Assembly (NCBI GenBank): GCA_025997935.1
Contig: BNVG01000008.1
Coordinates: 1-31,617 of the forward strand
Direction of reading: 5' to 3'
DNA: 31,617 nucleotides
Source of the DNA: Synergistales bacterium
GTDB lineage: Bacteria > Synergistota > Synergistia > Synergistales > Aminobacteriaceae
Positions within the stretch are counted from its first letter, which is position 1; the number at the start of each line of letters is the position of its first letter. The translations under genes and the position numbers were made by a program. The notes beneath the pieces are model-generated. The model had not been told where the DNA came from, searched no databases, and saw only the letters and a list, made by a program, of their open reading frames with translations. Of the stretch, positions 22,061 through 31,068 are shown one piece after another.

Positions 22061-25000
22061 ATGTTTTTTGACGAGGTCAAAAGAAAAAAACTTATCGGGA
22101 TATATCGTGACTTGAGCGACGACGAGCGCGCGGCGTACCGTGTGTTGTCCGTCATATTCACCCCGACGCACGTGAGCGGCGTCACCGACGTAATGCGGGC
22201 CGTGGGCTCGCGATACCCCTGGGGCAAGTGGACTATAAAAAAATGGAACGAGCTTTTAGACGAATGGCTCAAAAAAGACCTCGTCGAAAAAGTGAACCCA
22301 AACCGCTACGACGCCTGGCGATGTCACCCCCTGCTCACCGAAATAGCCGCGCGGGAGTCGCTTGAGCGCGGAGAGTTCGACACCATCAGCGGCGCGGCCA
22401 AAAAAATCCTGAGCCTGAAAGACGAAAACGACCTGTACTTTTACATTTCAGGGGATCAATATTTACGGCTGGCCCGCGAAATTTTTTACAGGGGCGACGA
22501 CAAGCGCTACGCGAAGCTGATGTCCCTGTCCATGTCAGCGTTCGCCGGGCGTTCGTACATGGATCCCGTCCTGCGGGTTCTGGCCAACCCTCTCGATATG
22601 AAGCGCCTCTTTGGCCTGTCGCCCGTCATGGCCTGCAATTTGTTCGATACGCTACTTTTCGCCTTCACGGCGGACGCGCCGACTTTCAAAGAGCTTAAAA
22701 ACGCCTTCGAGTCAGAATACGGCGGAGCGCGCGAAAGTTTTTACCTTTGGGCGGAGTACGCGTCGCTCGAAGGACGCTTTGAAGAGGTGGCGAGGCGCGC
22801 CGACACGGCGTACGGCCCGGAGATGTGCTGTTACATAGCGACCGCCTCGCTTTTCAGGGGCGACGCGAGCCACGCGCTCGCCATATACGAAGAGGGTCTA
22901 AAACGCCTCCGCAGGGAAAAACACAGGCGCAAGGCCGCGTTTTACTCCTGGACAGGCGTTTTTTATCCGATATTGCTGATGAGCGCGGGGGCGGAATCAA
23001 AAAAAATAGAAGAGTATATCGAAAGCTCCAAGGACGCGCAAAGTACGCTTGCCCCAAGGGCTTTCAGCATGATGCGCGTTTTTTACGCGCACGGCTCCTC
23101 GGACGAGTATTTTCTAAAGGAGCCTGAATTTACGCTCTCCGACTCCAACCCCGTAGACGCGTTTTTCTTTATACTGTACGGCTACTGGCTGGGCGGAGAG
23201 CCGCTCAAGCTCTTGGAGCCGCTGGCAAGACAAATTTACGAACGCCTCCTGAGCCTCGGGTTCACGTTTTTGGCCGAAAATTTGGATGATATAATCCGCT
23301 CCGCATGGCCAAAAGCGGCGAAACAGGACGCTCTTTCCCTGAAATACCCCATAAAAGACATCGTTCGCCGTCAGGAGGAGTGGGAGAGGTTCCTGTCCGC
23401 GCTCTCCGAGATAGGGCGCGCCGCGTCCAAGACGAACGCGCCCCGCGACAAGCGGTTTATATGGGAGATAGAATGGGACAGCGACAAAAAAACGAGGCGC
23501 GTTTCGCGCGTCTCCGTAAAGCCAATGGAGCAGACGGCGAGCGCAAGTGGCTGGAGCAAGGGCAAAGCGGTGGCGCTACGCCGTCTCTACAAAAAAGCCG
23601 ACATAGAATCCATGACGGAGCAGGATCGCATAGCGGCGGCCTCCATACGCGAGGAGCGCGGATGGGGCGGCGCAGTTTATACCATAGACTATATAAGGGC
23701 GCTCCCCGCGCTTGCGGGGCATCCCTATCTTTACAGGGCAAAGGACGGCGCGCGCGTCGAAATAGCGGCCGACGAGCCGCGCATAACGACGGTGGCGAGG
23801 GGCGACGAGTACGTCGTGACAATATCCCCGTTTCCCGAGGGCGACACGATACCGCAGTACATAGTGACGGAGGACGGGCCTAATTGCCTGCGCGTCACCA
23901 TAATCAAAGCGGAGCATTTCGAGGCGGCGCTCCTTATCAAGGAAGAGGGGCGCGTCGTCCCGGCGAAGGGAAAACTCTCTTTGCTGAAAACGCTCGGCGA
24001 CCTCTCTCCTGTCGTGAGCATCCACTCCGACATCGACGGCATGGAGACGGACGCGGACATAGAGCAAGTAGAGGCCGAGCCGCGCATATATGTGCAAATA
24101 AAACCGTCGGACTCGGGGCTCGACGTGGAGGCCGTGGTTCGTCCTCTCGGCCCCGGCAGCCCGCCGTCTCGCCCCGGCGCGGGGGGCGTAAACGTCTACG
24201 GACTTCACGGAGGAACGCGGGCGTTGGCGAAGCGCAAATTAGACCTCGAAAAAACGGAGCTCGCGCAGATGATAGACGCCGCTCCCGCGCTCTGCGAGGG
24301 AGAGCAAATATCGGACGAGCGATGGCATTTGCCGACGCCCGAGTTGTCACTTGAGTTTTTGACCCAGATGAAGGCTCTGGGGGACAGCGTGACGCCGGAG
24401 TGGCCGAGCGGCGAAACCATGCGCGTCAGAAAGCAGATCTCGCTGTCCTCTCTCAGCGTATCTCTCAGGAGCGCGGACGAGTGGTTCGCCCTGTCGGGAG
24501 AAATAAGAATAGACGAAGACCTTGTTTTGAGCCTGAAAGACGTTCTGAGGCTTATGAAGACCGCGCAGGGGCGCTTTTTGCCGCTCGGCGACGGGCAGTT
24601 CTTGGCTCTGACCAAGGAGTTCAAACGGCGTTTGGAGGAATTGTCGTCGTTTGGCGACCTGCGCGGAGAAGAGCTTCGCGTGTCGCCGCTGGCCGCCCAT
24701 CTTTTGGAGCCACTTGAGGAAGAGGCCGCTTCTTTTACGGGCGGCGCGGAGTGGAAAAAGCGCCTTGATTTGATAAACGACGCGGCTAAACTGAACCCTG
24801 AGCTTCCGTCGACGTTCAAGGGGGAAATGCGGGAGTATCAGCTCGAGGGGTATCGCTGGATGTCGCGTCTGTCCCACTGGGGCGCGGGAGCGTGTCTCGC
24901 CGACGACATGGGGCTTGGCAAAACCATTCAGACCCTTGCGCTTTTGCTTTCGCAAGCGATAGTTTCGGACGCCCCGTCGCTTGTAGTGGCCCCGACAAGC

Positions 25001-26254
25001 GTATGCTCAAACTGGATAAGCGAGGGCGCGCGCTTCACCCCGACGCTCAACATGAAGGAGCTACGCTACGGCGACCGCGAAAAAACCTTATCTGAGCTAA
25101 CCCCGCTCGACGTGGTTGTGACGAGCTACGGGCTTTTGCAGAACGAAATAGAGCGCCTGTCGGCCATAAAATGGCGCGTTATCGTCTTGGACGAGGCTCA
25201 GGCCATCAAAAACATGGGCACGAAACGCTCCGCCGCCGCCATGAAGCTGAAGGGCGATTTTCGCGTGGCCACGACAGGCACGCCCATAGAAAACCGCATG
25301 ACGGAGCTATGGAACATCTTCCGTTTCCTGAACCCGCACTATCTCGGGTCTCTCGACAGTTTCTCCCGCCGCTTCATCGTCCCGATAGAGCGCGACGGCG
25401 ACAAAAGGGCCAAGGCGAGGCTAAAGCGGATATTGCAGCCCTTCATTTTGCGCCGCAACAAAGAACAGGTGCTCGAGGAGCTTCCGGCCAAGACCGAAAT
25501 AACGCTACGTGTGGAGATGAAAGAAAAAGAGCGCGCTTTCTACGAGGCCCTGCGCCGCGACGCGGTGGAGTCTCTCTCGGGAGAGGACAAAGACGGCGCG
25601 GCGCGCGCGGAGGACAAGCGTTTTCAGATTTTCGCGGAGCTTATGCGCCTCAGGCGCGCCTGTTGCTCCTCCGTGCTGGCCATGAAAAAGAGCGAATCCG
25701 ACACAAGCATAGAAACGGCGATGATTAAAGATTTTCCCTCCGCGAAGCTTGAGGCTTTCGCCGAGATTTTGTCAGACCTGCGTTCAGGCAGCCACAAAGC
25801 GCTGGTGTTCAGCCAATTTGTGGGCCACCTGACGCTCATAAGAAACTATCTCGACGATGAGCGTATTCCCTATCAGTATCTGGACGGCGCGACGGCGCCG
25901 CATGACCGCGAAAAGAGGGTGGCGGCGTTTCAGAGCGGCGAGGGCGACTGCTTTTTGATAAGCCTGAAAGCCGGAGGCGTGGGGCTGAACCTCACCGCCG
26001 CCGACTACGTTATACACATGGATCCGTGGTGGAACCCGGCGGTTGAGCAACAGGCCTCTGACAGGGCGCACCGCATAGGCCAGACCCGCCCCGTGACGGT
26101 CTACCGCATCGTGGCAAAGGATACCATAGAGGAAAAAATCGTGGACCTCCACGCCTGGAAGCGCGATCTGGCCGAGAGCCTGATAGGCGACTCCGACGCG
26201 CCGACGCGGATAAGCGCGGAGGATATGCTGGAGCTTATAAAAGAGGCGCGGTAG
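22061..26254 (+). CDS. SNF2/Swi2-family DNA-dependent ATPase with long N-terminal region
   Basis: Protein of 1397 residues. The C-terminal third is a full SNF2 ATPase: DDMGLGKTIQ (Walker A Lys954), VVAPTSVCSNW, VLDEAQ (Asp1044), TTGTPIENRM, then the second lobe with VFSQFVGH, LISLKAGGVGLNLTAADYVIHMDPWWNP and DRAHRIGQ. Such proteins translocate on double-stranded DNA and remodel bound proteins; they are not classical helicases. The first 850 or so residues are mostly unassigned, and may include the bacterial SNF2-associated domain. No ribosome site is visible before the ATG at 22061, which follows the kinase stop by 16 bases, so coupling is likely. Its role beside a sensor kinase and hgcAB is unknown. 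Confidence 0.93.
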   Translation: MFFDEVKRKKLIGIYRDLSDDERAAYRVLSVIFTPTHVSGVTDVMRAVGSRYPWGKWTIKKWNELLDEWLKKDLVEKVNPNRYDAWRCHPLLTEIAARESLERGEFDTISGAAKKILSLKDENDLYFYISGDQYLRLAREIFYRGDDKRYAKLMSLSMSAFAGRSYMDPVLRVLANPLDMKRLFGLSPVMACNLFDTLLFAFTADAPTFKELKNAFESEYGGARESFYLWAEYASLEGRFEEVARRADTAYGPEMCCYIATASLFRGDASHALAIYEEGLKRLRREKHRRKAAFYSWTGVFYPILLMSAGAESKKIEEYIESSKDAQSTLAPRAFSMMRVFYAHGSSDEYFLKEPEFTLSDSNPVDAFFFILYGYWLGGEPLKLLEPLARQIYERLLSLGFTFLAENLDDIIRSAWPKAAKQDALSLKYPIKDIVRRQEEWERFLSALSEIGRAASKTNAPRDKRFIWEIEWDSDKKTRRVSRVSVKPMEQTASASGWSKGKAVALRRLYKKADIESMTEQDRIAAASIREERGWGGAVYTIDYIRALPALAGHPYLYRAKDGARVEIAADEPRITTVARGDEYVVTISPFPEGDTIPQYIVTEDGPNCLRVTIIKAEHFEAALLIKEEGRVVPAKGKLSLLKTLGDLSPVVSIHSDIDGMETDADIEQVEAEPRIYVQIKPSDSGLDVEAVVRPLGPGSPPSRPGAGGVNVYGLHGGTRALAKRKLDLEKTELAQMIDAAPALCEGEQISDERWHLPTPELSLEFLTQMKALGDSVTPEWPSGETMRVRKQISLSSLSVSLRSADEWFALSGEIRIDEDLVLSLKDVLRLMKTAQGRFLPLGDGQFLALTKEFKRRLEELSSFGDLRGEELRVSPLAAHLLEPLEEEAASFTGGAEWKKRLDLINDAAKLNPELPSTFKGEMREYQLEGYRWMSRLSHWGAGACLADDMGLGKTIQTLALLLSQAIVSDAPSLVVAPTSVCSNWISEGARFTPTLNMKELRYGDREKTLSELTPLDVVVTSYGLLQNEIERLSAIKWRVIVLDEAQAIKNMGTKRSAAAMKLKGDFRVATTGTPIENRMTELWNIFRFLNPHYLGSLDSFSRRFIVPIERDGDKRAKARLKRILQPFILRRNKEQVLEELPAKTEITLRVEMKEKERAFYEALRRDAVESLSGEDKDGAARAEDKRFQIFAELMRLRRACCSSVLAMKKSESDTSIETAMIKDFPSAKLEAFAEILSDLRSGSHKALVFSQFVGHLTLIRNYLDDERIPYQYLDGATAPHDREKRVAAFQSGEGDCFLISLKAGGVGLNLTAADYVIHMDPWWNPAVEQQASDRAHRIGQTRPVTVYRIVAKDTIEEKIVDLHAWKRDLAESLIGDSDAPTRISAEDMLELIKEAR

Positions 26255-26313
26255 CGGCGGTTTCTGAAAACAACCTGTCAGGAGACGACTACGAGAATGT
26301 GAGGACAACGCGA

Positions 26314-27330
26314 ATGAGCGACAAATGGATAACCGGCCAAGTCGACACGCCAAAAGGCCCTGTGCCTGTCGTTTCGGCTTCGCTTTCCTTAAAAGATATA
26401 GCGGGGGCTTGCAAGGTTCGTTTTGGCATAGGACGGATGGATTACAATGTCGCGCCCGGGCTTTACGCCGCCGGCAATCCGGGCGAACGCTCTCCCGTAT
26501 TGGTAAGCGCGAATTACAAACTGACGTTCGACACGCTCAGGAAAAACCTTTCCGGCGTCGACTGCTGGATTTTGATACTCGATACAAAAGACGTCAACGT
26601 CTGGTGCGCCGCCGGCAAAGGGACGTTCGGCACGGACGAGCTTGTAAACCGTATCGAAAAAACGGGCCTGTCCGATATAGTGACGGACAGAAAATTGATC
26701 TTGCCGCAGCTCGGCGCGTCTGGTATGAGCGCGCACGAAGTGTTGAAGCGGTCGGGATTCTCCGTCATATACGGGCCGGTGCGCGCGTCGGATATAAAAG
26801 ACTTTCTGCGCGCCGACTGCAAGGCCACAAAAGAAATGCGTACCATGAAATTTACGACATGGGACAGGCTTGTCCTGACGCCCGTCGAGTTTATGGCGGC
26901 CGCGAAAATCTCGTTGCGCGTTTTTGGGGTGTTGTTCCTGATAAACCTTTTCGCCGCGCGTCCGTTTGGCCTTTATGACTTTTTTGCCTACGCGGGCGCG
27001 GTAGTGGCGGGCACGGTCGTCACGCCTGTGCTGTTGCCGGTTGTTCCGGGCGCGGCGTTCTCCTGGAAGGGGTGGCTGCTGGGTCTGTGCTGGGCGGCGC
27101 TTGCGTTGCGGCTCTTTGGGTGGTTCACGCCACGCCACGCGCTTTTGGCGACAGGGTACGTTCTTTTGCTACCCGCCATATCCGCCTACTTTGCCATGAA
27201 CTTTACGGGCGCGTCGACGTACACGTCTTTTTCGGGCGTGGCAAAGGAAATGAGAATAGCCCTGCCGCTGCTCATCGGCTCGTCCGTCATTGGCGCGGCG
27301 TTGGTGATATTATGGCGAATCAATATCTGA
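26314..27330 (+). CDS. hgcA: Mercury methylation corrinoid protein HgcA
   Basis: Membrane-bound corrinoid protein of 338 residues that transfers a methyl group to Hg(II) to form methylmercury. The diagnostic cap-helix motif NVWCAAGKGTF spans 95-105, with Cys98 as the expected lower-axial cobalt ligand. The soluble domain (about 20-165) is of the corrinoid iron-sulfur protein large-subunit type. Five membrane segments lie at about 199-213, 222-244, 251-269, 275-294 and 313-334, and the conserved AMNFTGASTYTS precedes the last. Length equals that of characterised HgcA. The ATG at 26314 has GAGGA eight bases upstream; an in-frame GTG at 26299 lacks support. It starts 59 bases after the SNF2 gene and overlaps hgcB by 19 bases. 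No ArsR-type regulator is seen upstream. Confidence 0.95.
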   Translation: MSDKWITGQVDTPKGPVPVVSASLSLKDIAGACKVRFGIGRMDYNVAPGLYAAGNPGERSPVLVSANYKLTFDTLRKNLSGVDCWILILDTKDVNVWCAAGKGTFGTDELVNRIEKTGLSDIVTDRKLILPQLGASGMSAHEVLKRSGFSVIYGPVRASDIKDFLRADCKATKEMRTMKFTTWDRLVLTPVEFMAAAKISLRVFGVLFLINLFAARPFGLYDFFAYAGAVVAGTVVTPVLLPVVPGAAFSWKGWLLGLCWAALALRLFGWFTPRHALLATGYVLLLPAISAYFAMNFTGASTYTSFSGVAKEMRIALPLLIGSSVIGAALVILWRINI

Positions 27331-27545
27331 AAAACGTCGCGAAGCTCACCTTGACGGCTGAGAAGTGTACGGGGTGCGGAATGTGCGAGGCCGTTTGCCC
27401 TCACGGAGTGTTCGCCGTAACGGACGGGAAAGCGCAGATCGTTGAAAGGGATTCATGTATGGAGTGCAACGCCTGCGCCGAGAACTGCCCGGCGCAGGCG
27501 ATAGAGGCGGGGCCGTCTATTTTCCGACGTCGCGACCAAGCGTGA
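27312..27545 (+). CDS. hgcB: Ferredoxin-like mercury methylation protein HgcB, C-terminally short
   Basis: Small 2x[4Fe-4S] ferredoxin of 77 residues that supplies electrons to HgcA and may help deliver mercury. Both clusters are complete: Cys19, 22, 25, 29 in CTGCGMCEAVCP and Cys49, 52, 55, 59 in CMECNACAENCP. CPHGVFAV and the CMEC variant are typical of HgcB. The ATG at 27312 lies inside the hgcA end. After about Gly67 the sequence becomes PSIFRRRDQA and stops, whereas characterised HgcB continues with a further conserved cysteine and a C-terminal cysteine pair. The last 29 bases overlap the 3' end of the convergent oxidoreductase gene. The tail therefore looks replaced, and function may be reduced or depend on another protein. 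Confidence 0.9.
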   Translation: MANQYLKNVAKLTLTAEKCTGCGMCEAVCPHGVFAVTDGKAQIVERDSCMECNACAENCPAQAIEAGPSIFRRRDQA

Positions 27546-28674
27546 TGTCAGAGGTCGCGAAGTTCTCGACGGAGCGCGTCTTTTTGTGGAAGCGGGGCAT
27601 CGCCGCGGCCATCGTCTCGCGGCTGTAAAAGGCGTCGCCGCGCCCTATCGGGAGCGTAACCGGCGTCCTCGTGACGGACGCTTTGTAAATCGCCATAATA
27701 AGCTCTATGGCGTCGCGACCCTCCTCGGCTATCACGAGCGGGCTTTCCGTCCCGACTATAGCGGCTAAGAAGTTGTCTATCTGAGCGGCGTGTCCCTCCG
27801 TCCGCAATTCAGGCAGACTGTCGTAGAGGCTTTGCAGCTCGGTTTTTGCCTCGCCGTTCTCCTCCGGGAAGCCGTTCGGAAGGGCTTTGGACGCCGCCGT
27901 CTCCCACGGAACGGACAGCCGCCCGCAAGTGGTCTGAAGTATAATCTCCTGCTTCTCGTCGTGGCTCACGAGGGAGGAAGAGACCTGCGCCAACATACCG
28001 GGATACTCGAGAATCGCGACCCCGAGATCCTCGCACTCGCTGTTGTCGTGCCCCACGTTCGTTATGACGGCCGTGACCCTCTCCGGCTTGCCCAGCATCC
28101 ACAAGAGAAGGTCGAGATGATGGACGGCGTGGCTTGTGAAGCACCCGCCGCATTCCTTCTCCCACGTACCGCGCCACCAGATGTCGTAGTAGTTTCCTCC
28201 GCGCCACCACAGGGAGTTGACAGTAGCGTACAGCGTCCGCCCTGCCGCGCCGCTCTCTATCATTGCCTTGACCTTGCTGTTGGGCGTTTTGAAGCGGTTT
28301 TGCGCCACGGGCGACAGTATCTTGCCGCTGTCTCGCGCCGCCTCTATCATGGCGTCGCACTCCTCAAGAGAGGCGGCCATCGGTTTCTCCACAAGTACGT
28401 GACGTCCGGCTCTGAGCGCCTTTATCGTGACTGAGGCGTGGACGTCCGGGGGCAGACAGACGGACACCGCGTCTATGCCGTCCATGTTCAGAACCTCGTC
28501 TATATCGCCGCAAGCGACGGCGCGCCTCATGCCCTTTTTGTCGATAAGGGCCTGCGCTTTATCCTTATACAGGTCGCAGACCGCGCGAACCTCACAGAGA
28601 TGTGCCAGCTGCCCGTAAGCGTCGGCGTGTACCGCCGCTATGGCGCCCGACCCCAAAAGAGCTACCCCGATCAT
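27517..28674 (-). CDS. Gfo/Idh/MocA-family oxidoreductase (1)
   Basis: NAD(P)-dependent sugar-type dehydrogenase of 385 residues. The N-terminal Rossmann motif is GVALLGSGAIAAVHADAY; the catalytic-lysine motif EKP is at 96-98; HAVHHLD carries the substrate-binding histidines. A ribosome site is supplied within the preceding gene, whose stop overlaps this ATG by four bases. It is the last gene of the TRAP transporter operon, so it probably acts on the imported sugar acid or polyol. Its stop lies inside the 3' end of hgcB on the opposite strand, a tight convergent arrangement. The substrate cannot be inferred. Confidence 0.9.
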   Translation of the reverse strand: MIGVALLGSGAIAAVHADAYGQLAHLCEVRAVCDLYKDKAQALIDKKGMRRAVACGDIDEVLNMDGIDAVSVCLPPDVHASVTIKALRAGRHVLVEKPMAASLEECDAMIEAARDSGKILSPVAQNRFKTPNSKVKAMIESGAAGRTLYATVNSLWWRGGNYYDIWWRGTWEKECGGCFTSHAVHHLDLLLWMLGKPERVTAVITNVGHDNSECEDLGVAILEYPGMLAQVSSSLVSHDEKQEIILQTTCGRLSVPWETAASKALPNGFPEENGEAKTELQSLYDSLPELRTEGHAAQIDNFLAAIVGTESPLVIAEEGRDAIELIMAIYKASVTRTPVTLPIGRGDAFYSRETMAAAMPRFHKKTRSVENFATSDITLGRDVGK

Positions 28675-29765
28675 ATCTTAAAACCTCCCGCTCCTGACGA
28701 CCAAGCCATTTCTTGCGCTTCGATGGCGAGCTCTATCGCGGCAAAAGTGTGATCTTGGCTCATGGCCGTCTCAGTGCGGTCGACACAGTCGCGGATAAAC
28801 GAGCCGAAGAACGGAAACCCGCAGGTTCCGGCGGCTTTGATGTGGCGCTCACCCTCACGGTCGACCAAAAAGACGTGGTCGCCCTCGGAGTCCGTAGCGA
28901 CGTTTATATATTTGCGTATTTCGATATAACCCTCTGTTCCGAGTATGATGGTACGCCCGTCGCCCCAGGCCCCGAGGCCCTCGGGCGTGAACCAGTCCAC
29001 GCGAAAGTACCCCACAACGCCGTTGTCGCAAATAAGACTCGCGTCCCCGAAGTCCTCGAAGCGCGGATGGTCGGTGTGGTTGAAGTTGGCGACGTGGCTG
29101 TTGGTGATTTTAGCGCCGCTCGCGCCCGCGTAGGCCAAAATCTGCTCTATTTGGTGACAGCCGACATCCACCAATATGCCGCCGTATTTCGCCTTATCGA
29201 AAAACCACCCTGGCCTCGCGGCTGTGCCTACGCGGTGCGGCCCCCATCCCATAACCTGCACAACGCGCCCGATAGCGCCTTGCTCTACAAGCTCTCCGGC
29301 GCGGACGGCGGCCTCAACGTGCAGGCGTTCGCTGTAGTACACGCCCCATTTGCGCCCCGTGTCGCGCACTGTCGTTTTCACCTTCGACAGTTGTTCCCTC
29401 GTGATGAGTGGCGGCTTGTCGACAAAAAAATCATGTCCGCTCTCCATAGCCGCCACGCCAATGTCGCACCTGTCCGCCGGAACGGAGGCCGAGGCCACGA
29501 GGCGAATACCTTTTTTCCCTAATACCTCTTCCGCGCTGCCGGCCTTTTTGGCATTCGGAAACGCTTTTTGAAAAGCCGCGACCTTTTCCGAATCCGAATC
29601 CCAGACGAGCGATATGTCCGCCCCAGCCTCGGACAGGCCGTTGCACATTCCGTAGATATGTCCGTGGTCGAGACCGATAACCCCCACCGAAAACTCCCCC
29701 GGCGCGACAACCGCCACGGCCTTGCCGCGCGGCGCGTAGTTTTGTCCGTCCTTTTTTTCCTGCAA
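28671..29765 (-). CDS. Gfo/Idh/MocA-family oxidoreductase (2)
   Basis: Second dehydrogenase of the same family, 364 residues, only distantly similar to its neighbour. The coenzyme motif is GVIGLDHGHIYGM after an N-terminal extension of about 24 residues; the EKP-type motif is DKPP (from 116), and GGILVDVGCHQIEQIL is the helix bearing the conserved histidine. The start is TTG at 29765 with AGGAG ten bases upstream; no ATG or GTG start lies between it and the Rossmann strand that is better supported. It begins 21 bases after dctM. Paired Gfo/Idh enzymes can catalyse successive oxidation and reduction of a sugar, but the substrate is unknown. Confidence 0.88.
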   Translation of the reverse strand: MQEKKDGQNYAPRGKAVAVVAPGEFSVGVIGLDHGHIYGMCNGLSEAGADISLVWDSDSEKVAAFQKAFPNAKKAGSAEEVLGKKGIRLVASASVPADRCDIGVAAMESGHDFFVDKPPLITREQLSKVKTTVRDTGRKWGVYYSERLHVEAAVRAGELVEQGAIGRVVQVMGWGPHRVGTAARPGWFFDKAKYGGILVDVGCHQIEQILAYAGASGAKITNSHVANFNHTDHPRFEDFGDASLICDNGVVGYFRVDWFTPEGLGAWGDGRTIILGTEGYIEIRKYINVATDSEGDHVFLVDREGERHIKAAGTCGFPFFGSFIRDCVDRTETAMSQDHTFAAIELAIEAQEMAWSSGAGGFKI

Positions 29766-29786
29766 GACAATCTCACTCCTTTAAGC

Positions 29787-31064
29787 TCAAATCAACGACG
29801 GCAGAAGCGTCACTATCTGCGGAATAAAGATCATGGCGATAATCACCAGAAGAATGACAAATATGTAGGGCGACAGCGCGCCGACGCTTTGTTCGAGCGG
29901 CAGACGCGCTATGCCGCAGCTGATGAAGAGGAACGTGCCGACCGGCGGCGTTATAGCGCCCACCTGCATGATAATAACCATAAGCACGCCGTAGTGTATG
30001 GGGTCGAACCCCAGCGCGTTGCCTATGGAGAGGATACTTGTGGCGAACATCGCTATAAGCACCGTGGGATCCAGAAAGCAACCTAAGATCAACAGCACGA
30101 TCATCATGAAGAACGTGGCGAGATAGGGATTCTGCAGCGTGTTCACCGCGAAGTTCAAAACCTCGTTCTGGAAGCGCATTCTGACTAAGACGTTGGACAG
30201 CACACCCGCCGCGGAAATGGTCATCATGACGACCGATGTCGTGACGGCGGAATCTAACAGCACCTGAGGCAGGTCTTTCAGTTTCAGCTCTTTTGATATG
30301 AAAAACCCATAAACAAGACCGTAGGCGATGGCGATAACCCCCGACTCCGTGGGAGTGACGAGGCCGAAGATTATTCCGCACACGATGATGAGCGGCATTA
30401 TCAGCGCGCCAAACGAGCTGATGAACGTCCGCCCGAGAAGCGCCCATGAGAACTTCCCCGATTCGAATGTGTATCCGCGCCGGCGGTAGGTTATCGAGTT
30501 CACTATCATCTGCAACGCGCCTATCAGTACGCCTGGGATGACTCCGCCCAGAAAAAGCCGACTCACCGGGGTCTCGGTGTAGAACGAGTAGAGAATCATG
30601 GCAATGCTCGGCGGGATTATCGGGCTCAGCATCGACGACCCGGCTGTGACCGCCACGGCGTAGTCCTTGTCATAGCCCTGTTTTTCCATAGCTGGAATCA
30701 GCATACCGCCTATGGCGGAGGCGTCTGCGGCCCCGGAACCCTGTATACCGCCGAAGAGCATGGACGCTAAAATGTTGACGTGTCCAAGTCCGCCCTTCAT
30801 GTGGCCGACGGCGGCGTTGGCGAAGTTCACCAATTTATCCGTTATCTTCGACTTCGTCATGACGTTGCCCGCTATGATGAAAAACGGAATCGCCATCAGG
30901 GAGAACGAGTCAATACTGCCGAACATCTTGATGATGACGAGGATGAACGGAATGTCCATGGCGACGATAAAAATTATCGCCGTTATGATTGTGGACACGT
31001 AAATCGGAAAGCCGAGAAAGATGAAGAAGAGCAGCAACACAAAAATCATAGCCGCCTGTATCAT
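29787..31064 (-). CDS. dctM: TRAP transporter large membrane subunit, DctM type
   Basis: Integral membrane subunit of 425 residues that carries a solute using an ion gradient together with DctQ and an extracytoplasmic binding protein. More than ten hydrophobic segments are visible. Family motifs include MAIPFFIIAGNVM, GGIQGSGAADASAIG, MLSPIIPPSIAMI and TPPVGTFLFI. GGGAGG (complement of 31073-31078) lies eight bases before the ATG. It follows the dctQ stop after four bases. The binding protein DctP is not in view and would lie beyond the right edge or elsewhere. The two downstream dehydrogenases suggest a sugar acid or related carboxylate. Confidence 0.95.
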   Translation of the reverse strand: MIQAAMIFVLLLFFIFLGFPIYVSTIITAIIFIVAMDIPFILVIIKMFGSIDSFSLMAIPFFIIAGNVMTKSKITDKLVNFANAAVGHMKGGLGHVNILASMLFGGIQGSGAADASAIGGMLIPAMEKQGYDKDYAVAVTAGSSMLSPIIPPSIAMILYSFYTETPVSRLFLGGVIPGVLIGALQMIVNSITYRRRGYTFESGKFSWALLGRTFISSFGALIMPLIIVCGIIFGLVTPTESGVIAIAYGLVYGFFISKELKLKDLPQVLLDSAVTTSVVMMTISAAGVLSNVLVRMRFQNEVLNFAVNTLQNPYLATFFMMIVLLILGCFLDPTVLIAMFATSILSIGNALGFDPIHYGVLMVIIMQVGAITPPVGTFLFISCGIARLPLEQSVGALSPYIFVILLVIIAMIFIPQIVTLLPSLI

Positions 31065-31068
31065 ATCG

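Noticed and set aside
21316..22272. Minus-strand frame of 318 codons spanning the kinase end and the SNF2 start
   Set aside because: It covers two strong genes in antisense and has no recognisable motifs.
27072..27311. Longer N-terminus for HgcB
   Set aside because: The extension is out-of-frame hgcA membrane-domain sequence; the ATG at 27312 gives a normal HgcB N-terminus.
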